From positions 4,670,001-4,734,000 of the forward strand of contig JAWQUS010000003.1 of NCBI GenBank assembly GCA_036365455.1: DNA of 64,000 bases. Reading direction: 5' to 3'. Position 1 is the first letter of the stretch. Each line of letters begins with the position of its first letter. Source of the DNA: Macrosoma leucophasiata (lineage: Eukaryota; Arthropoda; Insecta; Lepidoptera; Hedylidae). A program made the translations under genes and the position numbers. Below the pieces are notes generated by a model. It ran no database searches. It was not told the origin of the DNA and was given only the letters and a program-made list of their open reading frames with translations. Below, piece by piece: positions 41,324-54,765 of this stretch.

Positions 41324-43550
41324 ACAAGAGTCTGCGCGAAGTATTGGATCAGCTGACAAGCACTACAGTAAGCCGATTAAACGCAATTTATGAAATACGT
41401 TTGGTCGCAGGTAAATAAGGAAAATTAGTTCATTTAACTATATTACTTTTTATTAAATTAGTGAGAGCTGTTGGTGTTCGCGAACTACACATAGCGTGCA
41501 TGATGTTTGGTTATACCGTTATACTTACCTACCATACTCTACCAAAATAAACTGAATTTTTGTGGTGTATGTCGCAAAATTGGCCAAAAATCTAATCAAA
41601 AAGATTGTGAAGCCGGCATTTAAAATGGAATGCAAATTGACTTAATTGCGTCCGGCTGACGCACTTTATTCGTCAAAATAATTGTCCGAGATAATAATGA
41701 AATGCTTTTAGCCCACAGACATAAAATTGTAAAACCCAAAATATTTTGGTTCTTAATTTAAAGATTGGTCTTTTTTTATTATTTAAGCTTACTTACATAA
41801 ATTTTATGCAAATATTTGGTATTTGAGATAATCTTCGCATATTAAATGCTGAAGTACCGATATCTGCAGTTTTCTTCGAATAAATAATAGTGTCAGGAAT
41901 TTAAAGACATGTTTACTTAGTTATAGAGATGTAGATAATGGAAATTTAACTATAATCATGTATCAAATAGGTAGTTAAAATGTAATAGAGTTAAAATGTA
42001 AAAATATAAAAACTATGTAGTTGTTAAAAGAGTTACCTCCTTTTAGGATATCTCTTGTACTGCGAAAAACCTATTTCTAATGTATCTTTCTAAATTATTT
42101 TATACCAATATCTTATGATGTATTTTGAATACTACATACTTACATACGTTTTTATATAAATATGCCAAATTATTATATTATATTTAGAAGTGAATATTTA
42201 TTTAAAATTATGTTTCAGCCCCATTTAGTAGGAATATGTATAGAATGTTGTAATCACAAAATTAAATTTGTACCAAATTTATGTGTAAGTACTGACCGAT
42301 GTGTTGTGAACAATGCATTTTCTACTATCTAGACATTTGTAATATTTTATAGCTGTAAGAGAAATTATTCGATTTCCAAAGTGTTTAAGTATTTTATGCA
42401 AAAGGAGCGCGTGTGAAATGTACCTTAAATGTGAATAGAAATGACTAAGCATACTTAAACAGTATAATTAGAAATCGTACGAAATGTAAGAATATTAAAG
42501 TTATATAAAAATGTTAAGACGCAATTATTACTCGGCAAGCGCGAAAGTTCCAGGAGGGAGTTGAAAATATTGCCACTTCTCCGGCAAACTTTAATCGTTA
42601 GCATAAAAATTTCTCTACGACCACAGTTATCGTTACAATTTTCGTTGGCAGACTCCTACCGGCGTACCCAACGTGAGGACAGTATATTGCTGCATTATAC
42701 AATTTACTATTATCAAATTTTACCATTTTAATACAAAATATAATAAGCTTTTTGTTAAGTAACGCAGATGTTACTACCAATGCATACTAAATACTTAATA
42801 TACGTTAATTCATCAGTCGCATTTGGTAAATGATAATTAATTGGCCCATTCAATGGGAAATACCGAGTAAATTTGATTCATATAATCGTCGACCACCCTG
42901 ATTAGGAATGCTAATTTTAGAAATATGTAAATTTTCATCAGGGAATGTTTCAGAAAAAGTCAGAGTATATTTGGACACGGATAATCCTACAGCATTTAGA
43001 TTTTTTTCAAATGTAACTAACAACTCTTAAGTCTGCCGTATGTCTGTCCTTGTCGCATTCCTTGTATAATTCAATGAACGACTACCATTGATATACAAGA
43101 ACAATACTTAGTAAATGTTCTTCCGTATCACAGTTCACGGTTCATAATGTTTCCGTAGGCAATAAACCTAAATTACTATGAGATATCTACATAGCGCAAA
43201 TTGCTATAGGTTTCACAGAATGTCCTTTAATTCTACAAATTCTTCCGTAGTATTATTAACATGAAAAATTATGTTTTACTACTAAATTACTTTCTTAGTT
43301 ACCATATTTATTCGGACAATGAATCTTCAACCAATACAATGTGTCGACAGGCTTATTGAACTGAAAAGCCTATTTGAAATGTCACCACTATCATACCGCA
43401 CATAGCATCTTAACTACTAGATGATTAATGACCTCTGAACCGCCGAAGGGCTGTAATATATGACTTTTCCTAAACTTAAGGCAGATCACGTACTAAATAC
43501 GACGTGGATGTGAATTAATCATATTTATCTCGCCTGAATCAAATGTAAGA
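41324..43550. other. Ktl 3' UTR and intergenic, no gene seen
   Basis: This is AT-rich sequence with AATAAA at 41546-41551 and further AT-rich stretches to ~42500, so the Ktl 3' UTR could be short or long. I see no convincing coding frame and almost no repeats. Confidence 0.5.
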
Positions 43551-43559
43551 CTTTGTTTT

Positions 43560-43630
43560 ATCTGGCGCTCTACACTCTCTGCCTACCCCGTTAGGGACCT
43601 GGCATGAAGATACATACATACATACATACT
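43560..43630 (+). mobile_element. LINE 3' tail fragment
   Basis: CTGGCGCTCTACACTCTCTG to GAAGATACATACATACATAC matches the 3' end of the LINE at 4640-5125, with its short tandem tail. Confidence 0.65.
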
Positions 43631-43639
43631 TTATTAAGT

Positions 43640-46600
43640 ATGTCTATGATACTAACTAGAGATTCTATTTTTCCAAAAACTGTAATTAGTAACTGTTGTA
43701 ACTGCAAATTACATGTGCTTATCTCGGCCTCTCTTTCGGTTAATTATTTTGGGTTCATCATATTAAAATTATGTAGTCTAAAAGTTACTGTGGATTTGGC
43801 CCAATAAGTATTGAAATTTATCCCTGTATCGTTATTGCTCCATTTATTTTTAATCCAACATAGAATTTAACGATCGCAGCCATATCATTAGATTACCAAT
43901 TACCTTTAAGCTGACTTCCATTCTCTTCCTTATTTATCTCAGTTTATATAAGGTCTTTTATAAAAATAGGGATGGGATACTCTTGGATGTATTTCCAATT
44001 CTTAGCAAAATCGTTTATTAATACCGACCAAACGAAAATTTCACCGTAGTGCGTTATTAACATTTATTGATCTCCAAGTTTCGGATGAAATGAACAGTCT
44101 TTAGGGACATATCTATCATCAGGCGACTCATTATTCCTTTACGATGGTTGGACCCTTTATTAACAGCGTTTATAAGATCCATGCCCTGATTTAGATAGAT
44201 GCGTATTTTTAAATCGTGTCTCCTAATTAAATGTATTAAGTGAGATTTTTACTAACTTAGAACAAAGAAATTTCTTTACTCATATTCAAAAATTTAAACA
44301 GCCTATGCCTCTGTACTAAAATGAAAAAATCGTCCTGGGAAATTAATGGAAGTGTCATAAAATATCACAAAGAAAATGAGAAAATGAAATTGGTGCGCGT
44401 GAGAAATACTTGCGTATGAAACGCGGTATTCATTTCCCACTCCGCTGCCCCTGAAAACAGATTCGATAAACACCGTGATCTAATCTAAATATAGCCTTTT
44501 TTATAATAAAATAATGATGGAGCGGAGTAATCGTTGCTGGAAAAAGCATGAATAATATTATTACGTTGAAATGAGCTACATTTTGCACCCGGAAAAGAAG
44601 GTATTTCCATTTGGCGTTTTTTCCTGCGTACTAAAAATTTAATGACCCAAGCAAAAAAGAAGCAATGGCCCGTTCTTGAAATATGTTCAATTTGAACATT
44701 TTTCTGCTTTCCGCGATTTATGAGATACACACCTTTAACATACACAAAGGGAGTTTGAATCAACTATTACCGAAACGTGTCGTACTAAAATTAATTCGGT
44801 AAGTATGTAAATATTGAAAATGAAAAATCGTTTAATCACATTAATATATTTTATATCAAATTGAGTAACAAACATAATTGAAGTCACTTCTCTTAGCACG
44901 TTAATTTACTAAGTGACTATGAATTTCGATATCGTTCGCACCTTCATTTTTGTTAATATCTTTCAGAACTTATTAGTATAAGGCTTTGGTACAAATCGTA
45001 TCAATCTTATGAGACGGAGAGGATATTTGGTTCCGCAGGCAGATAAATAATAATAGGTATACAATGAGTGCATTCATTTAATGTCTGTAGCTGTGGTGCA
45101 GAGGACCAAATGACTACGTACGGGCAATAACGGTCGGGTCCTCTTTTCTCTAAGGAGGATACACTATACTGTCGAGGGCTCATTGTTAGGATCAGCCTAA
45201 AGTAGGCGGATGTTAGGACCTTCCAAAAAACGGCGAACTTGAACTAACACAAGTCAATCATGTCTACCAGCGCGTCAAGAAATGACTGGACAGGGTGGAA
45301 TATGTTTGCATTTTAAAAATGGGACCATCTCAGAGATATCCTCTTTATATCGCCACTAAAGTCGCTCCAATCGGTCAAGCCATCTCGGAATGATTTGGAA
45401 TCATGGGTACTTAAGATTTCTACGAATTGATAAAACGTTTTCTTTTTACACGACCAAAAATGGAGTGCTATGTTTTCAGGGTTCACTGAAATCGGTGTTG
45501 ATTTTTTAAGGACCCGAGAAGGCTCGACAAAAAAATTGAGTAGGAGCAAACTTGCTTTAACGCATCATTCCACTCTGAAAAAGCGTATCAAGATTAAATC
45601 AGGACTTCTATAATTTTAAGAAGGGTATTTGATGTAGGTAATATTACTCCAGAGATATTTAATTTTACAATTCATAACGGTGCATTTTCTACTTAGAAGT
45701 AAAATAAAAATGTTTTCAAATGTTTTATGACGATAAAAGCTATTACCTACATAAGTACCTATTTGTTATCCAGAAATCTGGCACATTCTGTTTTAAAGTG
45801 GAATTCTTGAAAGGAGATGTTGCAAAAATTTATGGACCTCCGGCCATGTATTGTACACAATATCATTAAACAGGCAAAATCAATATAAAAACTTAGCTTT
45901 GTTTGCAGTTACAAAACAGAATTTGCACTTAGAATTGCAACTCAAAACTAACATGGCGAATATGGCGGGCGATGTCATTGTGACATTTTCGTTTTTTTAA
46001 TTGTATTTTGATTGTAGAACTTGGAGAAAAAAGTAATATTTTCAAAATACTATCAAAATCGATTGATCCCAAGTGTCGGCTGTATCGCCGCCATGTTTAA
46101 CATAGTTGAAAATGATAAAATCGTTTGAATTAAATGTGGTTGTAACTCTAAAATATGTTCTTGAATAAATTAATTGTATTTTTTTCGGATTCTTCTTTAC
46201 TTTACCCATTTTTTGAGGACGTGTACGAACCAGGGCCGAGCTCGCAACATCTCCTTTAACTAAGAATCACGTCGGAATGAGTTAGGTATTTAGTAAGTTA
46301 CGTATAATATTTGAGGCACGTGGTATCAAATGACTAAATCATACAAGATCAATATCTCAAATGTGTGTGCCCATAGTTGATTTATTATTGTGGAAATTGA
46401 ATGATGCCTAAAAGAACAAGAATAATGCGCGATATCAAAAACCATATGTATATAATATGAAATGCTTCATGCATGATCGGTGAAAGTTAACCTATGTGGC
46501 CACATATTCTTAAAAAAGATAACCAAAAAAATCCAAATTACGCATATTTTTATGGATACTAACACAAGCAGATTACTGCCCTACCTCGAAAAAACTTTCA

Positions 46601-47430
46601 ACATCGCTGACAGGTAACAGCTAGGTCATTGACAACACCACGAGCCTTAAACAATTCGTGATCGTGGTCACTTACAATAAAACGTTAAAAAATATTTTTT
46701 ATCGTGTAACAACGATACAAATCTGTTGTTTTATTAAAATCTTTCAGGTCTTTGACTCGTTGAGTAAAACAATCTTAGACAAATATAAAGTTGAAATGTC
46801 TGAAACAAATGTCGCGTGTATTTCAATGATACTTATACTTTAATAAGAATATGAAAATTAATTGCGTGCTATAAAGCTGTATAATGAGTAAAATGTTGCC
46901 ATATTTCAGGTGATTTATGGAATAATATAGAAATGTTGGGTCTCGCTGAATTATCGGTACGATCGAGCTGATATTTGCGTTAGACGTTCTAGCTTTTGTG
47001 TTTAGACAATGTATTATACATGTTAGAACATTGTAATAAAATGTATAGGTATCATTACATCTAATGTTACGAAAATTTGTTGAGGACATTATGATTTAAA
47101 TCTAAAAAAATACCAACGATTTTGAAGCTGGATTTAATTACTGTCGTAGGATTTCTAAAGGGATAGTTTTGAGAATAAATTTAGTTACAAAACCCTTTTT
47201 GTGTTGTTTTCTTTACACAGTACCTACCTAAGTAATGAAAAGTATTGCGAAATTAATTTAAATTTCAAGGACTTATAAACTTTATTGGAGATATGTGTAG
47301 TACTCCAGAACTTAAGCGTATTTTGAAGGGGTCGCATCGCAAGGATCAACCCAACACATACCTAGTATAATAGCTGCGTTCTTGTGTTGTCTAAAGGAGA
47401 AGCTGGAGAAGCTGCGTTGTCAACGATGTT
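43640..47430. other. Low-repeat intergenic DNA
   Basis: Only short, composition-driven open frames occur (for example 44485-44763 and 45313-45549 on the minus strand). None has family similarity, splice logic or conserved motifs that I can see. It lacks the dense repeats of the surroundings, so it may hold regulatory DNA for Ktl. Confidence 0.4.
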
Positions 47431-47827
47431 TAAAGTGCAAGATACAAAATGTCACCGAAGCGAAGGGTAGTTTTAATCATAATTAATAATTATTATTATT
47501 TTTTTTGCCATATCAAAAAATCTTACATGTCTACAGTGCAAGATACAAAATGTCACCGAAGCGAAGGGTAATTTTAATCATAATTAATAATATAATTATT
47601 ATTTTTTTTGCCATATCAAAAAATCTTACATGTCTACAGTGCAAGATACAAAATGTCACCGAAGCGAAGGGTAGTTTTAATCATAATTAATAATAATCAT
47701 TCTTTTTTTGCCATATCAAAAAATCTTACATGTCTAAAGTGCAAGATACAAAATGTCACCGAAGCGAAGGGTAGTTTAAATCATAATAATAATAATTCTT
47801 TTTTTGCCATATCAAAAAATCTTACAT
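47431..47827 (+). repeat. ~101-bp tandem repeat, four units
   Basis: Units start at 47431, 47532, 47635 and 47735, each with GTGCAAGATACAAAATGTC, then ACCGAAGCGAAGGGTAG and GCCATATCAAAAAATCTTAC. They differ mainly in the length of an ATTATT tract. The last unit is partial. Confidence 0.9.
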
Positions 47828-48224
47828 AACACATACTTTGGAGGTTGAGGTTGAGAGGTTGGAGTCCCCTTTTGAAGCATTGTAAAATGACTGTGTCAGA
47901 GGGCTACGCTCTTCTTATTTTACAATTCTGATGTAGATTTTTTGTTGTTTATAATGTATATTATAGAATAGGTTCTATCGAAGAAATGTCCGGTCGATCG
48001 ACGTGCCTTACGTCTATGAAATTAAAGTCCAATTTACAATGTTTTTGGATGATCGGAGACCTCTTCGATACTTAATCATTTCAATATAATCATGTTTTTG
48101 ATACGTTCCTACTGTACCAGTATCCCTTTATGGGCAACTTCTATACCAACATTGGAACTGCGTTTGTTATACGCCTTTTAACGATTCGTATTTTTTTCAC
48201 AACTACAAAAGATTTACTACGCTA

Positions 48225-48265
48225 CGTAGCACAAAGCTACGTAGCTTTAAAAGCTTTGTGCTACG
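48225..48265. repeat. 14-bp-arm hairpin
   Basis: CGTAGCACAAAGCT and AGCTTTGTGCTACG pair perfectly around 13 bp. The loop itself repeats ACGTAGCT. Confidence 0.75.
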
Positions 48266-48381
48266 AAATCGAATGTGTAGCAATTTCGTTATTAAACTAT
48301 CTACGAGTTTTGAAGGACGATGCCTTGATCAGAAGCATTACTTTTAGTGTAAGATGTTGAGAACAATTGTAGAACAAACTT

Positions 48382-48640
48382 AGTGGTGGTAGAGTTCCAG
48401 GGTAGGGGCTCGAGGGCGAAGGCGCGACCGCATTACATAATCTATCTGCCGCCAAATGGTTGTGTTCACCATTATCGTGTTCCGGTTAGATGGTAATGTA
48501 TGGCCCTGTAATAATTATCACAGACAACAGCGAAGATATCCAGGGTGACCACACATCTGTATTTTAACCTCTAGTTTCTATGTCAATGTTTATTCTATAT
48601 ATTGCTACAGTATTCACTAACTATCAATGTGAACCGTATG
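48382..48640 (+). repeat. Family A relative, diverged
   Basis: A sense copy beginning GTGGTGGTAGAGTTCCAGGG, with the middle and 3' part diverged. Confidence 0.65.
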
Positions 48641-48849
48641 CAAACTTTGTATATATATATATGTATATTCGAAAAGTGATCAATGAAAATCAATAGATTA
48701 CTTATATATATGCGACTCAACAACCATAACTTATAAGATGTGATGTTGCATACGTGAGCGTAGCTCATTCTGGGAAGGTTTAAGTTACTGGGAATATTAT
48801 ACTGAAACCCAGTACCTAAAAAATATCACCTAGAAACTTCGTTTCAGAT

Positions 48850-49010
48850 TCAGTTACATTTTCGTCGCTCCAAATTTCCTAGGTGCTAGCGAAAAGTGCA
48901 TCCCCCTGGGCATTTCACGTTCCCAGCCCGCGTCGCGCATTGTGAGAAAACTGTCACCCCTTCTAACGGGCGCCGGGACGCTATTCATACCACTGATTAA
49001 ATGCAACGTT
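48850..49010 (+). repeat. Unclassified repeat shared with 50010-50140
   Basis: CCAAATTTCCTAGGTGCTAG, then CTAACGGGCGCCGGGACG and TGATTAAATGCAACG recur at 50025-50140. A weaker copy lies near 51110. Confidence 0.5.
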
Positions 49011-49084
49011 GCGAATGAAAAAAAAAGGGAAATTAAACGGGCATAGTAATAGTTCACGTTTCACGATAAGTCAATACGTAATAA

Positions 49085-49340
49085 GAAAGGCGAAAGAAAG
49101 AAAGAAAAGGCATTTATTTGGCGCATAGCCGGAAAACACACAAAAACAAACAGATTGAAAAACACAAAACAATTTTAAACTAGTACAAGCACAATAACAA
49201 TAGACCACAAAAAAAGGAGATAAAGAAAAAAAAAAAAATAACAAAAAAAAATCAGAATTAACTACACAGTGACACAAACAATAGGTAATGGTAATAGTGT
49301 GTGTCACACGGCTGCGCCAAAATGGTCTCCAGTTCAGCAT
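49085..49340 (-). mobile_element. LINE 3' UTR fragment (fourth family)
   Basis: Antisense: GAAAGAAAGAAAGAAAAGGC, then ATTTATTTGGCGCATAGCC and an A-rich stretch ending near GGCTGCGCCAAAATGG. It matches the end seen at 18950. Confidence 0.5.
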
Positions 49341-50361
49341 AGAAGTCAGGCGTAACGCCTGACGCTGATTTTCAATGGAACCACACGAGGGAGTTCACGG
49401 ATGTCAAAACGGTACGAAAAAAATAAAATAGAAGTACTTAAATAAAGATACCTAGTAAAAACTAATAAATATAAAATAAAATAAAAAAATCATAAAATGA
49501 ACATATTAGATATTATTATACTTATACATAATATTTAAAATAGTTAAAATATTGAAGATTACACCTAATAAGTTAGTGGCTGCTGTACAGATGAAATGAA
49601 CTCGTGGCGCGTGCGTCACAGGAGCGCAATGTCCCCCCGCGCCCCTCACCGCTGAAGGCTGCGCAGCGGTACCTGCCTCCTGCCTCAATCAGATGGCGAC
49701 GCCGCACGAAATATAAATAAATATTTAATGAAATAAATAATTTGAGCTGTTTTAGACGTGAAAGCGCAACACAAATCTCACTTTCGCAATTATAATACCA
49801 GGGGGCGCCAGAGGCAGAATTTGCTCAAATAGGGAGGCACAACGGTGGAGAATGGAAAAATAAGGTATCAAAAAAATGGAAAGTATTTCCTTTTTTTTGC
49901 TCATTTGGGTGCCACCCATGTTGCGTTCGTAAGTAGGTCTACCAGTAAAAATTCCCACTTGACTACATATTCTTTACGCTTCAGTACCTTTGTTCTTTGT
50001 ATGAAAGGTTTAGTAGCAACTTGCCCCAAATTTCCTTGGTGCTTGCTAAGAGCATCCCCCGGGGCGTTCCACAAAACTGACACCCCTACTAACGGGTGCC
50101 GGGGATGAAGCTATTCATGCCGCTGATTAAAATGCAACTCTACAGAGTGGATCTGCATTTCAATTGGATCAGAATAAGATAAAGATACTTCTTGGTTGTG
50201 TAATTATGGATTCGGGATAGGTAATTACACCGACATATTATTATGCAGATAGGTATATGCGTAAACTAATGATGGATTTTAAGAAGTTAAACAACGTAAT
50301 AAGAAACCAGGCGTTAACCTGGTTTCCTCGGTGAGGTAAGCACAAATACTTGCATGCGCAA

Positions 50362-50612
50362 TTCATGAGCAATCTACTTGCCCCTAAATGGTAGTACGAG
50401 TATTCTGCACTATCGCGTTCGTGTACGGCCCTGAAATTTCCGACACGGAGGCAAAACGCCCTAAACCTCAGGAGTGGCAACGCATTCACATTGAAATCAC
50501 TGATTTCATGTAGATGTTTAATATGTTTATAGGCCACAGTATTACTCTGTATTACTTAGATCAATGAAAACTCGTTGTATGTTTGCCACTTTATGACATA
50601 AAAAAGTAAAGT
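50362..50612 (+). repeat. Family A relative, diverged
   Basis: A sense copy recognisable at CCTAAATGGTAGTACGAG, CGGCCCTGAAATTTCCG and the TATGTTTGCCACTTTATGAC end. Confidence 0.65.
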
Positions 50613-50726
50613 CAAGTACGCTTTTTGAGTTCCATGCAGTTGGTGATCCTATTGACATCCACCGAATACATAACCAAACTTCAACGGTGCCTCTGGATTT
50701 TTTCGAATAAAATATTCCAATCCCAG

Positions 50727-51026
50727 TACAGCAGCTGTGACCCGGCACCCGACCAGCGCTCGACCGCCTCGAGCGGTCTGCGCTCATTACATCAACTCCG
50801 CTCCGTATCGCCTCGACCGCAAGCCGACAACGCGGTCCACGCGCGGACGGCGAGTGGACTACTCAATGACCACTAGCTTGTCTTACGTTGACTTTGCATT
50901 GCCAACTCGCTGGTCCCAAGTGGTCCGCGAGTGGTTCACAAGTAACATCGCGTCGTTCACCCATCGACAACGTCAGTAAACGCCGTAAAATGAGGCGGTG
51001 CTGGTCGGGTGCCGGGTGGCTGTAGT
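50727..51026. mobile_element. MITE with GGCACCCGACCAGC ends
   Basis: Left ACCCGGCACCCGACCAGCGC and right GGTGCTGGTCGGGTGCCGGG are inverted repeats, about 300 bp apart. Confidence 0.65.
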
Positions 51027-51491
51027 GAGCTATGACCCTATGGCTACTGAGGCAGAGAAAACTATTAAGTTGGTTTGTATTCTGTATGAGAAAATACTAG
51101 CAACTTGGACCAAATTTCTTAGTGCTTTCCAAGTGCATTTAGGTGCATCCAGTGCTGGCCATTACACGTTCAAAACTGACATAGTACCCCAGCGTAGTAG
51201 ACAGGGGTGGTTTTCCCTATAGGCCGAGTAGGCCCGGGCCTAGGGCGGCAAAAATTCGTCGTTTTTTTAAGTAGTTGCCTACGCGCATAGGTACTTGTAA
51301 TATCTCAAAAATGTGTTCATATACCATCTCGCGAAAATCTTTTCATGTGTGGCAATAACGATTATTAGAAGAATTAATTAAATCACTTACTGACTATCGT
51401 TCTTTTTTCGTTTTAATTATTTCTATAGCCTATCTAATTTTTTATGCTTTACAGGACGGGGTGGGGGGGCCGCAATCTTTCATAGGCCTTT

Positions 51492-52143
51492 CACAAGCAT
51501 GTGTTAATGCGAAATAATATAAAACAATTATTAAGGGTAAAAGCGACTTCTTTACGATATTCAATAAACTGAAAAGTCTATTAGATCGGTTGCCTAACTA
51601 GCATAGTTGGTAATAGATGGCGCTACTGCTACCATAAAGCAATGCAATAGATGTGAAGGAAAGATTTGACAAATCGGGCAGGGCTTCAGTAGCTCAATTG
51701 GAAGAGCGGCTGGACTAGATTCCCAGTAGGTCGCGAGTTCGAGTCTCGCCTGAAGTCAAATTTTTCTTTCCATTTTTCTTTAAAAATAAAATATATTTCA
51801 CAAGCATGTGTTAATGCGAAATAATATAAAACAATTATTAAGGGTAAAAGCGACTTCTTTACGATATTCAATAAACTGAAAAGTCTATTAGATCGGTTGC
51901 CTAACTAGCATAGTTGGTAATAGATGGCGCTATTGCTACCATAAAGCAATGCAATAGATGTGAAGGAAAGATTTGACAAATCGGGCAGGGCTTCAGTAGC
52001 TCAATTGGAAGAGCGGCTGGACTAGATTCCCAGTAGGTCGCGAGTTCGAGTCTCGCCTGAAGTCAAATTTTTCTTTCCATTTTTCTTTAAAAATAAAATA
52101 TATTTCACAAGCATGTGTTAATGCGAAATAATATAAAACAATT
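51492..52143 (+). repeat. 307-bp tandem array of SINE B
   Basis: Two complete 307-bp units (51492-51798, 51799-52105) and the start of a third appear almost identical, for example GCTACTGC versus GCTATTGC. Each has a tRNA-like head (51682-51758 and 51989-52065) with A- and B-box-like motifs. A tandem SINE array is unusual and young. Confidence 0.9.
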
Positions 52144-52799
52144 ACTTAGGAAGTTTACCTGCTTCTTGTAGGTACGTCCTGTTTCTTTTTTGTTTTCTTT
52201 TACTATGTTTTAATCCAATGTGTTTAAACCCTATTTAATTTCTGTTTACTGTGTCTCCAATCTACGCCAATTAATTCTATTCTAGAAAGAATGGCCTACC
52301 ATTAGACTAAAAATTCTCAAATATATTTTATAAGTAGATAAAGCATCCATAACAGAGCTGTATCATTGATATAAAAATATCACCCGCACCTGCGACACTA
52401 TGAAGCCAACATCAACATTTTATTCGCAATTAAAAATGCCTGCAAATAAAATAAAGGAAAGATCACAACGTAAGAATCTACGTGTCAAGGGCAACAAATT
52501 TATAAGCTCTAAGGAAATTTAACGTGGTTAGACTTAATTAAACGTGGGTATTATTTGACATCCGAGTGTGTTTTACCAACTTTAGTACCAGTACTATCGT
52601 GTGACGTTGTGTAAAGATAAGGAGTCTTGTTGGAAAAAAGTGAGAAACTATTAGCGATGAGTTAAACATCATCATTTCAGCCGAAAAACGTTAACTGCTA
52701 GACAAAGCCTTCCTGACTGACTAATCATCATCCCTCCTGCCGCGCGTGATGCGCAACAGACATCACGTCCCGACGCAAAATCCCGCGCTGATATCGATT

Positions 52800-53270
52800 A
52801 CTATGATGCTCTTCGTGTTCAATATAATAACGATTTCAGGATGCTGTTAGGTCTGCCAAGGTACTGCAGTGCGTTAACCATGTTCGCAGAAGGTCATATA
52901 GATGATTTTTATGCAATTATGCGAAAACGTTGTGCGTCACTCGTAAGTAGAATACTGGGCAGTTCAAACAGCATTCTGAAGGCTGTAGTGGACAGTTACG
53001 GTCCTGTAATGACGCATTTTAAACAGATGCACACTAGAGGACTTTACAGGCCTAACTAATTTTGACATTTTTATAATTTGTTATTGTTTGACACCCTACA
53101 TATTATTGAATTCTTGGGTTTTATATACATAATATAAAATATAATAATTTAATTATAATAATTTAATGTATTGATTGTGTTAACTAACAATAGATATTAA
53201 GTGCTTTTTCAACTTTACTAACAAATTATGGATGTAATGTCTGAATCAAATGAATAAATAAATTTTAAAA
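52800..53270 (+). mobile_element. LINE 3' end (CR1/jockey-like RT C-terminus)
   Basis: The frame reads DYYDALRVQYNNDFRMLLGL, then PRYCSALTMFAEGHIDDFYA and RKRCASLVSRILGSSNS, ending at 53059. This is the C-terminal domain of a CR1/jockey-type reverse transcriptase. An AT-rich 3' UTR runs up to a MITE at 53275. Confidence 0.7.
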
Positions 53271-53274
53271 AAAT

Positions 53275-53692
53275 AATAATGGAGGCAACCTATTATACGT
53301 CCCACTGCTGGGCACGAGTCTCTCCCCTTTTTGGGGGGCAGTGCAGGAAAGCGCTCATGGCCTTGCAGCTGGTGTAAATCGGAAACGATCTAATCGGTTA
53401 AGCGATACGGGCACGATCGGGTGTGTGATAGGCGACCGCTGGTGGCAAATTAAAATGCGAGTGTCCGTGCTTCGGAGGGCACGTTAAGCCATCGGTCCCG
53501 GTAGCTATCGCTAGATAGCAAACGTCAAACCTTGTCGGAAGCCTTATGAGCGGTTGGAAAACATCCGACATCGGGTTGGTTACCAACCCGCATTGGAGCA
53601 GCGTGGTGGAGTAAGCTCCAAGCCTCCTTCCAAGAAGAGGAGAGACTCGTGCCCAGTCGTGGGACGTATCAAGGGTCGCCATTATTATAATG
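53275..53692 (-). mobile_element. MITE E, both ends present
   Basis: About 420 bp with ~50-bp terminal inverted repeats: ATTATACGTCCCACTGCTGG at the left and CCCAGTCGTGGGACGTATCA at the right. Flanks are ATAAT/ATTAT-rich. This copy defines the family. Confidence 0.8.
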
Positions 53693-54007
53693 AAGGTCAG
53701 TTACCGCCGATGTTTTTAAGGCACCGGTACCTAAATCCAATTACTAGATATACTAACTATAAGGTACAATGCAAATTCGCCTTTAGTCACATTTGCAGAC
53801 GTAAGCGAAACTCCTTTTATGTCTGAAAACTTACAACCTTACCCTTCACCGTACCTATGTAAATTAGTTTTACATGCACATCGTGCGTGGTTTTCGCCCC
53901 AAGGGGTGAACTTTACTAAACGTTTTACAAACAAGTTGGGGACCCCGTCAAAGTCAAGATTATATGAACTACTGACATCGTAGCGCCATATGCTATTTTT
54001 TTTATAA

Positions 54008-54335
54008 ACGTAACTTCACGCCTGTAATCCCCGAAGGGGTAGGCAGAGGTGCAGATGGGTGGGAATGCATGCATACAAGCATACATGCAAACACCCACGA
54101 TTCGCCGGTTACGTAGGTACTTGGCCCATGTAACGGGTGGCGAACCTGTTAGCATCTCCGGGCACATTACCAAACTTCGAGGTACTGGGAAATTTCCAGA
54201 AAATGGAAAAATCCCAATAGAACCAGAGATAAAGGACTTTACACCATTATCTCTGATAACCCCCTACCCGGGAACCGAACCCAGGACCTCAGCGTAGTAG
54301 TAGTGGCCTGCTACCACTAGGCTACCGAGGCAGAT
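54008..54335 (-). repeat. tRNA-derived SINE D, complete
   Basis: Antisense, full length. It forms an inverted pair with 54513-54725. Confidence 0.8.
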
Positions 54336-54512
54336 TTTTTTTCATAAATATTTTTTTTCAGCCTTCTCCTGATTGTAACGAACACATTAAATAAAGATTT
54401 AGGTATCCAATTTGGAACAGTCGTTTGAAAGTTATGGGCTTACAAACATTTTGGTGATTCATTTTTATTTATACAATACAATACTCTTTATTGTACACCA
54501 AACATATCATTC

Positions 54513-54725
54513 CTTTATCTCTGGTTCTATTGGGATTTTTCCATTTTCTGGAAATTTCCCAGTACCTCGAAGTTTGGTAATGAGCCCGGAGATGTCAACA
54601 GGCTCGCCACCTGTTACATGGGCCAAAACGTAACCGGCGAATCGTGGGTGTTTGCATGTATGCTTGAATGCATGCATTTACCTCTGCCTACCCCTTCGGG
54701 GATTACAGGCGTGAAGTTACGTACG
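54513..54725 (+). repeat. SINE D, 5'-truncated
   Basis: A sense copy starting at TTATCTCTGGTTCTATTGGG and ending GATTACAGGCGTGAAGTTAC. Confidence 0.75.
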
Positions 54726-54765
54726 TAAACATATCACAAAATAAAGTATAAAATCTTGAGAGAGG

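Noticed and set aside
40489..41359. Other long frames overlapping Ktl on both strands
   Set aside because: High GC content leaves several frames open, but only 40622-41323 has BTB and H1 domains.
47431..47827. CRISPR array
   Set aside because: Units are contiguous without unique spacers and the genome is eukaryotic.
47505..47829. Repetitive protein (MPYQKILHVYSARYK...)
   Set aside because: The frames come from the 101-bp satellite and have no start or splice context.
51682..51758. tRNA gene
   Set aside because: The sequence has tRNA-like acceptor and T-arm pairing but an imperfect anticodon stem, and it recurs as the head of a SINE in several places.
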